In this document: positions 38,208 to 45,069 of the stretch, piece after piece | Position numbering within the stretch: position 1 is the first letter of the stretch | Layout: each line of letters begins with the position of its first letter | Assembly: GCA_026713865.1 (NCBI GenBank) | Contig: JAPONQ010000096.1 | Coordinates: 1 to 64,000, forward strand | Source of the DNA: Chloroflexota bacterium | GTDB lineage: Bacteria; Chloroflexota; Dehalococcoidia; UBA2979 | Direction of reading: 5' to 3' | DNA length: 64,000 nucleotides | Made by a program: the position numbers and the translations under genes | Notes under the pieces: generated by a model | Told to the model about the DNA's origin: nothing | Seen by the model: only the letters and a program-made list of their open reading frames with translations | Databases searched by the model: none

Positions 38208-39658
38208 ACCCCGATCTCAACTACGAGTACGCGCTGCTGCTCCCGGAGTTCATCCTCGCCGCGACGGCCGCGCTCGTGCTTTTCGCCGACGCCTTCCGCC
38301 AGGAGCTGCGCGTGAGCCGGCGCCTGCTGCCCTGGCTCGCGGTGCTGGGGGCGCTCGTCGCCGGCGTCGTCTCGCTCGCCTACCTCGACCGCTCCGACGA
38401 CTTCGCCGAGCTTCTGACGATCGACGACTTCACAACCTTCTTCCGCGTCCTCTTTGCGGCGATCGTCGTGGTGCTGATTCTCGGATCGCACGAGTTCGTC
38501 GAGCGGCACGTTCGCCACGTCGGCGAGTTCTACGCGCTGCTGCTGCTTGCGACCGTCGGCGCCATCTTCATGTCGGCGGCCCGCGAGCTGATCACGGCCT
38601 ACATCGCGATCGAGCTCCTCTCCTTCTCGCTCTACGTCGCCGTCTCGCTCACGCTCGGCGATCGGCGCTCCGGCGAGGCCAGCCTGAAGTACGTGCTGCT
38701 CGGCGGCGTCGCCTCGGCGATGCTGCTCTACGGCCTCTCCCTGCTCTACGGCATCGCCGGCTCGACGCAATACGCCGAGATCGGTGCGGCCTTCGCGGCC
38801 GGCACCGCCGACTTCGAGTGGGCCCTGGTGCTCAGCCTGGCGCTGCTCATCGGCGGCCTCGGCTTCAAGGCCTCGGCGGTCCCGTTCCACATGTGGACGC
38901 CCGACGCCTACGAGGGCGCCCCGCTGCCCATTACCGCCTTCCTCTCCGCGACGTCGAAGGCGGCGATTGTGGCGTTGCTGCTCCGGGTCTTCGGCGGCCC
39001 GCTGCTGCCGGCCATCGACGAATGGCAGTGGATGATGGCGACGCTCGCCGTCCTGACGATGGCGTTCGGCAACCTGATCGCGCTGCAGCAGAGCAACATC
39101 AAGCGACTGCTCGCCTACTCGTCGATAGGTCAGGTCGGCTACATGCTGATGGCGGTGACGGCCATCTCGTTCGAGACGTCGAGCGCGCTCTTGCTCCACG
39201 TCGCGGGCTACCTCGTGACGAACCTCGCGGTCTTCGCCGCCGTCATCGCCGTGCACAACCGGACGGGAGACGAGCGCATCGCAGGTTTCCGGGGCCTGGC
39301 CGAGACCCAGCCCTACCTCGCCCTGGTGCTGACAGCGGGGTTGTTCTCGCTCGCCGGGATGCCGTTGTTCGCGGGCTTTGCCACCAAGTTCATCCTCTTC
39401 CAGGCCGTGGCCAGCGAGGGCTTCCTCTGGCTGTCCGTGGTTGCCGTCATCGCCAGCACCGTCTCGCTCTACTACTACCTGCAGGTCATCCGGCAGATGT
39501 ACCTCTACCCGCCGGACGGCGACGCGGCGCGCTGGCGGCCGTCGTTCACCGCTCTCGCCACCACCGGGGGCCTGCTTCTCGGCGTGGTGTTCATCGGGCT
39601 CTACGCCGGTCCGCTCTTCCGGCTCGCCGATGGGGCTGCGACGGCCCTCTTCGTCTAA
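38204..39658 (+). CDS. nuoN: NADH-quinone oxidoreductase subunit N
   Basis: A 484-residue antiporter-like subunit, the last gene of the operon. Key stretches: TAYIAIELLSFSLYVAVSL, SGEASLKYVLLGGVASAMLLYG, FKASAVPFHMWTPDAYEGAP and NIKRLLAYSSIGQVGYM. Start GTG 38204 overlaps the nuoM stop. After the stop, CCCGGCGC (39659-39666) and GCGCCGGG (39680-39687) could form an operon-ending hairpin, without a T-tract. Confidence 0.97.
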   Translation: MNPDLNYEYALLLPEFILAATAALVLFADAFRQELRVSRRLLPWLAVLGALVAGVVSLAYLDRSDDFAELLTIDDFTTFFRVLFAAIVVVLILGSHEFVERHVRHVGEFYALLLLATVGAIFMSAARELITAYIAIELLSFSLYVAVSLTLGDRRSGEASLKYVLLGGVASAMLLYGLSLLYGIAGSTQYAEIGAAFAAGTADFEWALVLSLALLIGGLGFKASAVPFHMWTPDAYEGAPLPITAFLSATSKAAIVALLLRVFGGPLLPAIDEWQWMMATLAVLTMAFGNLIALQQSNIKRLLAYSSIGQVGYMLMAVTAISFETSSALLLHVAGYLVTNLAVFAAVIAVHNRTGDERIAGFRGLAETQPYLALVLTAGLFSLAGMPLFAGFATKFILFQAVASEGFLWLSVVAVIASTVSLYYYLQVIRQMYLYPPDGDAARWRPSFTALATTGGLLLGVVFIGLYAGPLFRLADGAATALFV

Positions 39659-39752
39659 CCCGGCGCGGGGACAGGGAGGGCGCCGGGAGGCCGGACCGAC
39701 GAGGCACACGCGGCGCGCCGGGCGAAGCGTGCCGCGGCGGGAGCGGCTGGGG

Positions 39753-39758
39753 TACACT
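39753..39758 (+). promoter_or_regulatory. Putative -10 box TACACT before the small membrane protein
   Basis: TACACT lies 22 bases before the ATG at 39781, with AGGGAGG between them, so this transcript would carry a normal SD leader. No -35 is clear. Confidence 0.4.
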
Positions 39759-39780
39759 GCCGCCGCAGGGAGGCGCTGGG

Positions 39781-40044
39781 ATGAGTCGACGACGCCTCGC
39801 CGCTGTCTGTGCCGGCGCCGCGGCGGCGCTCGTCCCGGCGATCGCCGCCGCGCAGGAGGGCCGGGCACTCGGCGCGCCCGAGCAGGCAGCGGGTGCCGTG
39901 GTCATGACCATCGCCGGCGTTCTCGTTCTCTTCGCGGCGGCGGGCGTCGGGTACCTCTACCTCCGCCTGAACGGCTTCGAATGGGACTTCCAGAAGAAGG
40001 AGCTGCCTCCGGAGCCGGGCTCCGGTGGACACCACGAGTCCTGA
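39781..40044 (+). CDS. Small exported single-span membrane protein
   Basis: An 87-residue protein that I do not recognise. A signal peptide (residues 4-23, ending VPAIAAAQ) is followed by a transmembrane helix (about 38-60, AGAVVMTIAGVLVLFAAAGVGYLYL) and a short tail with acidic, Pro and His residues (EWDFQKKELPPEP, GGHHES). AGGGAGG lies about 8 bases before the ATG. It lies between nuoN and the peroxiredoxin and could belong to either context; a role in respiration or redox defence is only a guess. Confidence 0.65.
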   Translation: MSRRRLAAVCAGAAAALVPAIAAAQEGRALGAPEQAAGAVVMTIAGVLVLFAAAGVGYLYLRLNGFEWDFQKKELPPEPGSGGHHES

Positions 40045-40088
40045 GCCGCCCCGCGAGGCGGCCTGAGGCGACGGGGAAGGAGCAGCAC

Positions 40089-40547
40089 GTGTTGCAGGTC
40101 GGCGAGAGGATGCCCGAGTTCAAGCTGCGCCATCGCGACGGCGACGTGACGAACGAGGACTTCGCGGGAAGTCCCGCCGTCATGGCGTTCTACGCGGTCG
40201 CCTTCACCGGAGGCTGAGAGCGTGAGATGAAGGCCTTCCAGGAGCTCCTCGGGGAGTTCCAGGAGGCCGGCGCCCGCGTCGTGGGTGTCAGCTCGGATCA
40301 CGCACCGGCCAACGGGGTCTTCCAGGATCAATGCGGCACGGAGTTTCCGCTGCTCGCCGACTGGCCGCGCTACCGCACGCTGGACGCCTTCGGCGTCCGC
40401 GACGAGAGGCTGCCCATTGCGCAGCGGGTGACCTTCATCTTTGACGGCGAGGGCGTCTGCCGCTACGTGCTGAAGGACCTCGACGAGGTCGAGTACCACG
40501 CCTCGGAGGCGCTGAGCGCGGTGAAGGGGATGGCGGCGGGCGGCTAG
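40089..40547 (+). CDS. AhpE-like peroxiredoxin with in-frame UGA (probable selenocysteine)
   Basis: A 152-codon peroxiredoxin. Read through the TGA at 40215-40217, the frame is continuous: VGERMPEFKLRHRDGDVTN, then FYAVAFTGG-U-EREMKAFQELL, then VVGVSSDHAP and FPLLADWPRYRTLDAFGV. The TGA falls at residue 43, exactly where peroxiredoxins have their peroxidatic Cys (TxxC), and TGGU is the known motif of Sec-containing peroxiredoxins. AAGGAG lies 6 bases before GTG 40089. A strong hairpin starts 14 bases after the TGA. A Cys at QCG could act as resolving residue. The enzyme would reduce hydroperoxides with thiols. Conventional callers split or truncate it; the piece from ATG 40227 lacks the catalytic part. 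sel genes are not in the window. Confidence 0.88.
40232..40268 (+). promoter_or_regulatory. Candidate bacterial SECIS stem-loop
   Basis: GGCCTTC (40232-40238) pairs with GGAGGCC (40262-40268). Inside this, GGAGCTCC (40241-40248) pairs with GGAGTTCC (40253-40260) around a TCGG tetraloop. That is 15 bp with two G-U pairs and one small internal loop. The loop lies 31 bases after the UGA, within the range used by SelB. Published consensus prefers a G among the first two loop bases; here G is third, so the fit is good but not perfect. Confidence 0.65.
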
Positions 40548-40575
40548 GGAGCCGCGGCGGCGCTGAGCGCCGGGC

Positions 40576-41043
40576 CTACTCGGCCTGCACCGGGTAGGCC
40601 CGCATCGCCTCCTCGATCTCGCCGGCGCGCTTCTCGAGCGCGCCGAGCCTCTCGTGCAGCTCCCCGCGCATCTCGGTGAGCTGCTGGCTCTTGTGTTCCA
40701 CGATCTCGAGCTGGCGCCTGGTGGCGTCGATCACGAGCTGGACGCGCTCGCGGCGGGCCGGGAGCTCGCGGTCCAACCGGAACGTCGCGCGGATCTGGGC
40801 GCGCAGCTGCTCGGCATCCACCATCTCCTTGATCTCGGCGAGGCTCAGGCCGAGCAGCTCCTGGAGCTTCTTGATCAGGGAGACTCGCTCGATGTCGTTG
40901 TGGGTGTAGAGGCGGAAGCCGCCCTCCAGGCGGTCGGTGGGGCTTATGAGCCCTCGTTCCTCGTAGAAGCGGAGCGTTCGCTGCGTGACGCCCGTGCGCT
41001 CGGCAACCTCGCCTATCTGGTAGCGGCGGTCCCCGTCGTCCAC
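40576..41043 (-). CDS. MerR-family transcriptional regulator
   Basis: A 155-residue MerR regulator. N-terminal YQIGEVAERTGVTQRTLRFYEERGLISP is the helix-turn-helix, followed by the wing GGFRLYTHNDIERV. A long C-terminal coiled coil (RRQLEIVEHKSQQLTEMRGELHERL) mediates dimerisation. There are no Cys residues, so it does not sense metals or redox through thiols. The start is GTG 41043. It converges on the peroxiredoxin gene and its target is unknown. Confidence 0.85.
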   Translation of the reverse strand: MDDGDRRYQIGEVAERTGVTQRTLRFYEERGLISPTDRLEGGFRLYTHNDIERVSLIKKLQELLGLSLAEIKEMVDAEQLRAQIRATFRLDRELPARRERVQLVIDATRRQLEIVEHKSQQLTEMRGELHERLGALEKRAGEIEEAMRAYPVQAE

Positions 41044-41086
41044 TTCGTCCCCCTGACCGGCATCGCTCGTCGGGGTGAGCGAGGGG

Positions 41087-41116
41087 ATCGTAGGGAGAGG
41101 CGATCCGGCCCGTCAA
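41087..41116 (-). promoter_or_regulatory. Promoter of the MerR-family gene
   Basis: On the minus strand TTGACG (41111-41116), an 18-base spacer and TACGAT (41087-41092) lie about 45 bases before the GTG start. Confidence 0.55.
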
Positions 41117-41152
41117 GGAACCGCATGCGGAGGACGCGTCCGGAGCCCCGGC

Positions 41153-41902
41153 TCACTCGTCCTCGTCGTCCGCGTCGGGGGGCCACCCGGCGGGCGCCGG
41201 CAGCGCCGCAGACGGGCGCTCGCGCGGCCGCTGCGCAGGCGGCGGCACCGACGCGACGGCCGAGACGGCCGCCGCGACCCGCGCCGACGAAACGACCAGG
41301 ATCGGAGCCCCGGCGTCGCGGAAGACCGCGACCGTGACCGGATCGAGCTTCCCCTTGTGCGTGCGCGCATCGATGGCGAGCGGGGCGCGCAGCAGATCCG
41401 AGCAACGGCGCATCGTCGCGAGCGAGCGGACGGTGAGACGGTCGTTCTCGGTCGCGCCCGCGGGCGGCGTCACCAGCGCGGCATCGGGCTCGAGCGTGGC
41501 CAGCGCCCGGAGCGCCGCCTCGTCGATGTCCGGGCCGAGCAGGGGGACCCGGCCGAGCTCCGGCCGTGCGAGGGCGGCCGCCTCTGCGAGCAGCTCGTCG
41601 AAGACGAGAAAGTCGACTCCCTGCTCGATCAGGGACTGCGAGTCGGAGTCGGTCGCGCCCGCGAGGAGGCATCCGACGGGCCTGGAGCCGGCGGCGGAGA
41701 CGATGGGAGCCGCGCCAGCCGGCGGTCCCGTGTAAAGCAGCGCCTGGGCCTCCGCCTCGACGGCGGCCGAGGCCTCAGCGGCGCTCTCGACGAAGGCCAC
41801 GACCACGACGAAGGGACTCGACGGCTCGGAGCGGCGCCCGAAGCCGATGGCCTGCGGTCGCTGCCGGGCCGTCCGGCGGGCGAGCTCGCGCAGCTTGCTC
41901 AT
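41153..41902 (-). CDS. Hypothetical protein, alternating alpha/beta
   Basis: A 249-residue protein that I do not recognise. It shows regular strand-helix alternation (FVVVVAFVESAAEA, FLVFDELLAEAAAL, DAALVTPPAGAT, PLAIDARTHKGKLD, APILVVSSARVAAAV), suggesting a TIM-barrel or Rossmann-like fold. It has no clear active-site motif and a Pro-rich, acidic tail. Start ATG 41902 is preferred over an upstream GTG-type start at 41941 because MSKLRELARR looks like a natural N-terminus and GGGGGTGG precedes it. Confidence 0.6.
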   Translation of the reverse strand: MSKLRELARRTARQRPQAIGFGRRSEPSSPFVVVVAFVESAAEASAAVEAEAQALLYTGPPAGAAPIVSAAGSRPVGCLLAGATDSDSQSLIEQGVDFLVFDELLAEAAALARPELGRVPLLGPDIDEAALRALATLEPDAALVTPPAGATENDRLTVRSLATMRRCSDLLRAPLAIDARTHKGKLDPVTVAVFRDAGAPILVVSSARVAAAVSAVASVPPPAQRPRERPSAALPAPAGWPPDADDEDE

Positions 41903-41947
41903 GACCACCCCCGGGTCTCCGTCGTTCCCGTCGGCGGGCACGGGCGG

Positions 41948-42022
41948 TGGAGCCGGCGGGGGGACTCGAACCCTCGGCCTGCTGTTTACGAAACAGCTGC
42001 TCTGCCACTGAGCTACGCCGGC
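41948..42022 (-). tRNA. tRNA-Thr (anticodon CGU), CCA encoded
   Basis: A full cloverleaf reads on the minus strand. Acceptor GCCGGCG (5' end 42022) pairs with CGCCGGC (41952-41958), and the D-arm is GCTC...GAGC. The anticodon stem GCTGT/ACAGC encloses the loop TTCGTAA with anticodon CGT, and the T-loop is TTCGAGT. Discriminator T and an encoded CCA (41948-41950) follow. The T-stem has one A-C mismatch. A TAGCAT box (42032-42037) lies 9 bases upstream. Confidence 0.95.
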
Positions 42023-42105
42023 GCGGTCCCCATGCTATCACCTGGCGGTCGCGACTTTGAGGGCCCGAGAACCCTGCCCGGAGGGCGCCGGGCGCTCCCC
42101 CGGTG

Positions 42106-42825
42106 CTAGAGATCGCGCCGCCGGAAGACCGCGAAGGCCGCCCCAACGCCGAACACGCAGATGAGGCCGTAGGCGACGATCACCGCGATCTCGCGCCACA
42201 GGGCCGTCTCCCCGCGGAACGTCGCGGCGAGCTCGGAGAAGACGCCCCAGCTGCTCAACCAGGAGAGGCCGATGAAGTAGAAGGTGCCGGCCAGGAAGGC
42301 GGATGCGGCGAGAGCGATCAGGGCGGCGAAGAACGAGCTGCGAAGAAACGTCGAGAGGGCGATCGCCGGCGCCAGGACTGCGAGCAGCACCGCGGTCACC
42401 ATGAGCGAGCCGGCGATCACTCCGGCCGTCGACGCGTCGGACTCGGAGGAGTAGCGGAGGATGAGGTGGGAGACGGGAGCCATCACCGCCACCAGCACGG
42501 CGACCGCGATCAACAGTCGCGAGGTTACCTTGGCGGCAACGTACTCGGTGCGCGTGACCGAGCGTGCCAGGATCGAGTCGGAGGCGATCGCGGCCTCGCC
42601 GGATACGGAGGTTCCGCCGATGATCGCGACGGCGAGCGCCGAGACGGGCGCCACGATGGCGAGCACGTAGACGGCGAGCGTCTCCGACGCCTTCTCCTCC
42701 TGGCTCGCGGCGACGGCGACGAAGAACGCCGCCGCGAGCACCAGCAGGGCGATCCAGGTTCGGAGCAGCCACGAGTGCGCGAGCTGGATGACGTCGTAGC
42801 GAAGGATGGCGAGGTAGGCCTGCAT
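42106..42825 (-). CDS. ABC-2 type transporter permease
   Basis: A 239-residue membrane protein with six hydrophobic segments (about 20-40, 52-74, 108-128, 137-165, 170-195, 210-232) and a short ArgArgArg C-terminus. The layout is that of NatB/CcmB-like ABC-2 permeases. It follows the ATPase gene after 148 bases on the same strand, so the two probably form one exporter. The gap 42826-42973 shows no RNA gene or strong promoter. Confidence 0.82.
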   Translation of the reverse strand: MQAYLAILRYDVIQLAHSWLLRTWIALLVLAAAFFVAVAASQEEKASETLAVYVLAIVAPVSALAVAIIGGTSVSGEAAIASDSILARSVTRTEYVAAKVTSRLLIAVAVLVAVMAPVSHLILRYSSESDASTAGVIAGSLMVTAVLLAVLAPAIALSTFLRSSFFAALIALAASAFLAGTFYFIGLSWLSSWGVFSELAATFRGETALWREIAVIVAYGLICVFGVGAAFAVFRRRDL

Positions 42826-42973
42826 GGCTGGTTCCCTCTCGTCGCCTCAGCGCGCTCCGGTCCCCGGGCTCGTCCGGGGGCTCGATCGTCTCACCGCGGT
42901 GAGATGGGGGTCATCGGAAGGCCGGACGTCCGTCCCGGTGGCCCGGCGACGAGCGCCGGATCGCGGCCCCGAC

Positions 42974-44047
42974 TCATCGGGGCTCGACCGGCAGGCGCTG
43001 CCCCGCCTCAGGCAGGCCGCGGTCGGAGCTCGCGAGCCCATCCGCATCGGGGCCGGAGGTCTCGTGCGTCGCCGACCAGGCGGCGAGCCGCTCGATACCA
43101 CGTGAGCGGTCCTCCTCCAGGCGATGGAGGAAGGAGTCCTCGATCTCGTTCGCGCCGGTGTCGAGATGCAGGAGTTCGGCGCCCGTGCTGCTGATCAGGG
43201 CCAGGACGCGCTGGACGTACTCCTCCAAGGGATGCGCCCCGAGGAAGGTGATCCGGAACTCGTTCCCCGAACGCTGCCAGTTCACGGAGGAGAACTCATC
43301 GAGCGTGGAGATCCGCTCCTCGAAGGCCGCGACGTTGCCGTCGAGCTCCAAGGAGACCGTCCCCTGCCTGGCGAGGCGCCGCATCTCGGACATCGGCCCG
43401 GCATAGATGAGACGGCCCTCCGCAATGATGCCGATGTCGGTGCAGACGCGCTCCACGTCGCCGAGGATGTGGGTCGCGATGATGATCGTGCGGTCGCGGC
43501 CGGCGATCTGGCGGATCGACTCGATGATCTGCTTGCGTCCGGAGGGATCGAGCCCCGAGGTCGGCTCATCGAGGATGAGCAACTCGGGGTCGTTCATGAG
43601 CGCGGCGGCGATCCCGACGCGTGTGAGCATCCCCGTGGAGAAGCCCTCGAGCCGCTGCGAGGCGGCGCTCGTGAGGTCGACGGCCTGCAGCAGCCGCGCG
43701 AGCTGGACCTGCGCGAGGTCGTGCGGCATCCCCAGGATGCTGCCGACGAACTCGAGGTAGCCGATGGGCGTCAGGTGGCGCGGGAAGGTCGGGTTGGTCG
43801 GAAGGAATCCGATGCGGCGGCGCAGGTCGGCGCGCTCCGGCGTCATCGTCTCCCCCAGCACCGTGAGGCGTCCGGCGGTCGGTCGCTGCAGCCCCAGCAG
43901 GAGCCGGAAGGTGGTCGACTTGCCGGCGCCGTTGGGCCCGACCAGGCCGTAGACCATCCCCTTCTCGACGCGCATGCTGAGCGCGTTCAGCGCGATATAG
44001 CGCTTCTGGTAGATCTTGGTGAGGTCCGTCGTCTCCACGACCGCCAC
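42974..44047 (-). CDS. ABC transporter ATP-binding protein
   Basis: A 357-residue ATPase of the DRA/NatA type. Walker A GPNGAGKSTT, a signature with deviation (FSTGMLTRVGIA, STGM in place of SGGQ), Walker B LLILDEPTSGLD and H-loop ATHIL are visible. A C-terminal regulatory domain of about 130 residues ends in a Ser/Asp-rich tail. It pairs with the downstream permease. GTG 44047 is chosen because GGGAGG lies 6 bases upstream; the open frame runs back to 44134. Confidence 0.88.
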   Translation of the reverse strand: MAVVETTDLTKIYQKRYIALNALSMRVEKGMVYGLVGPNGAGKSTTFRLLLGLQRPTAGRLTVLGETMTPERADLRRRIGFLPTNPTFPRHLTPIGYLEFVGSILGMPHDLAQVQLARLLQAVDLTSAASQRLEGFSTGMLTRVGIAAALMNDPELLILDEPTSGLDPSGRKQIIESIRQIAGRDRTIIIATHILGDVERVCTDIGIIAEGRLIYAGPMSEMRRLARQGTVSLELDGNVAAFEERISTLDEFSSVNWQRSGNEFRITFLGAHPLEEYVQRVLALISSTGAELLHLDTGANEIEDSFLHRLEEDRSRGIERLAAWSATHETSGPDADGLASSDRGLPEAGQRLPVEPR

Positions 44048-44082
44048 GGGCCGCCTCCCGGTTCGCGCCTGAGGTCGCGTGG

Positions 44083-44144
44083 ATCTTAGCAGCGTCCGGC
44101 CCGGACCCGATCGGGCGCCCGCAGCCGTGGACACTCGCTACACT
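44083..44144. promoter_or_regulatory. Divergent promoters: ABC operon (minus) and glnR-like gene (plus)
   Basis: TGCTAAGAT (44083-44091, minus) faces the ABC genes with a leader of about 30 bases. CGCTACACT (TACACT 44139-44144, plus) lies 7 bases before the regulator ATG without SD, predicting a leaderless transcript. Confidence 0.5.
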
Positions 44145-44151
44145 TCGGACC

Positions 44152-44892
44152 ATGCAGCGTGTGCTCCTCGTCTCCGACAGCGCCGTTCACGCCGCCGTGG
44201 CGGAGGCCGTGCTGCGCGACGAGGGCCTCTTGTTTCGTCACGAGAGCTCGCTTCCGGCCGGGTTGTCGCTCGCGCGGGAGTGGCGCCCGCTGGTGCTGAT
44301 CCTCGATCTCGCCGTCCCGCTGGAGCGTGATGGCGTGCACGCGGCGCCGGTTGCGGCCGGCCGGAGCGCCGCGCGCGGCGCGCTGCGGACGAGGCTGACG
44401 GCGGGAGGCCTGGAGGCGGTGCTGCGCGACCCGGCGATCGGTGGCGCCACCGGGGTGCTCGCCATCGCCGAGCCGGAGCAGCTTGGCGTGCTTCGTCCCG
44501 AGACGGAGATCGACGACTTTCTCCTCTCGCCGCTCGACGAAGAGGAGCTGAGGTTGCGCGTGCGGCGGGCCCTGGCGCGTGCCGGGGGGAACGGGGGGAG
44601 CGTGCTGCGCCGGGGAGGCGTGGTGCTGGACCTCGAGCGCTACACGGTCACAGTCGACGGCGCGGTCGTCGACCTCACCTACAAGGAGTACGAACTCCTG
44701 GCGTTCCTCGCCGGGAGCCCCGGGCGGGCCTTCACGCGCGAGGCGCTGCTCGACCGCGTCTGGGGCTACGACTACTACGGCGGCGCGCGGACCGTCGATG
44801 TGCACGTGCGCCGCATTCGCTCGAAGATCGAGGGACGCCGCCAGTACATCGAGACCGTCAGGAACGTCGGCTACCGCTTCGTCGAGCTCTGA
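44152..44892 (+). CDS. glnR: GlnR-like orphan OmpR-family regulator
   Basis: A 246-residue response-regulator-type protein. The C-terminal winged helix (VVDLTYKEYELLAFLAGSPG, TREALLDRVWGYDYYGG, RTVDVHVRRIRSKIE, TVRNVGYRF) closely resembles actinobacterial GlnR. The receiver domain is atypical: the acidic pair is reduced (VSDS) and the conserved Lys is Ser (LLSPLDEEEL), as in GlnR, which is not controlled by a classical histidine kinase. Its position directly before glnA, with phased GlnR half-sites between them, supports nitrogen control. ATG is leaderless. Confidence 0.82.
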   Translation: MQRVLLVSDSAVHAAVAEAVLRDEGLLFRHESSLPAGLSLAREWRPLVLILDLAVPLERDGVHAAPVAAGRSAARGALRTRLTAGGLEAVLRDPAIGGATGVLAIAEPEQLGVLRPETEIDDFLLSPLDEEELRLRVRRALARAGGNGGSVLRRGGVVLDLERYTVTVDGAVVDLTYKEYELLAFLAGSPGRAFTREALLDRVWGYDYYGGARTVDVHVRRIRSKIEGRRQYIETVRNVGYRFVEL

Positions 44893-44917
44893 TCGGCAGC
44901 GGGGATTCCGGCGGCCG

Positions 44918-44955
44918 GAAACATCTCCGAAACAACGGGGTAACGCCCGGGAAAC
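44918..44955 (+). promoter_or_regulatory. GlnR box array upstream of glnA
   Basis: Four 5-base half-sites lie at exact 11-bp steps: GAAAC (44918), GAAAC (44929), GTAAC (44940) and GAAAC (44951), each separated by 6 bases. This matches the actinobacterial gTnAC-n6-GaAAC GlnR operator repeated twice, all on the same helix face. Confidence 0.85.
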
Positions 44956-44965
44956 GGCCGTTTCC

Positions 44966-44971
44966 TATCCT
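44966..44971 (+). promoter_or_regulatory. glnA -10 box (TATCCT)
   Basis: TATCCT begins 11 bases after the last GlnR half-site, so the array covers the place of the -35 element. The leader to the glnA start is about 95 bases and shows no recognised riboswitch. Confidence 0.45.
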
Positions 44972-45069
44972 AGAGGGGCCGCGTCCGGGCGGGGTGTGCC
45001 TGCCTGCGCCGGCGTGAGGCGATCGCCGGCGACGTGCGCCGGGTCCGAGGGGCAGAAGGAGGAGCGCAG

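Noticed and set aside
40227-40547. Separate short peroxiredoxin-like gene starting at ATG 40227
   Set aside because: It would lack the active site, its SD is poorly placed, and the upstream frame continues perfectly through the TGA with a strong SD of its own.
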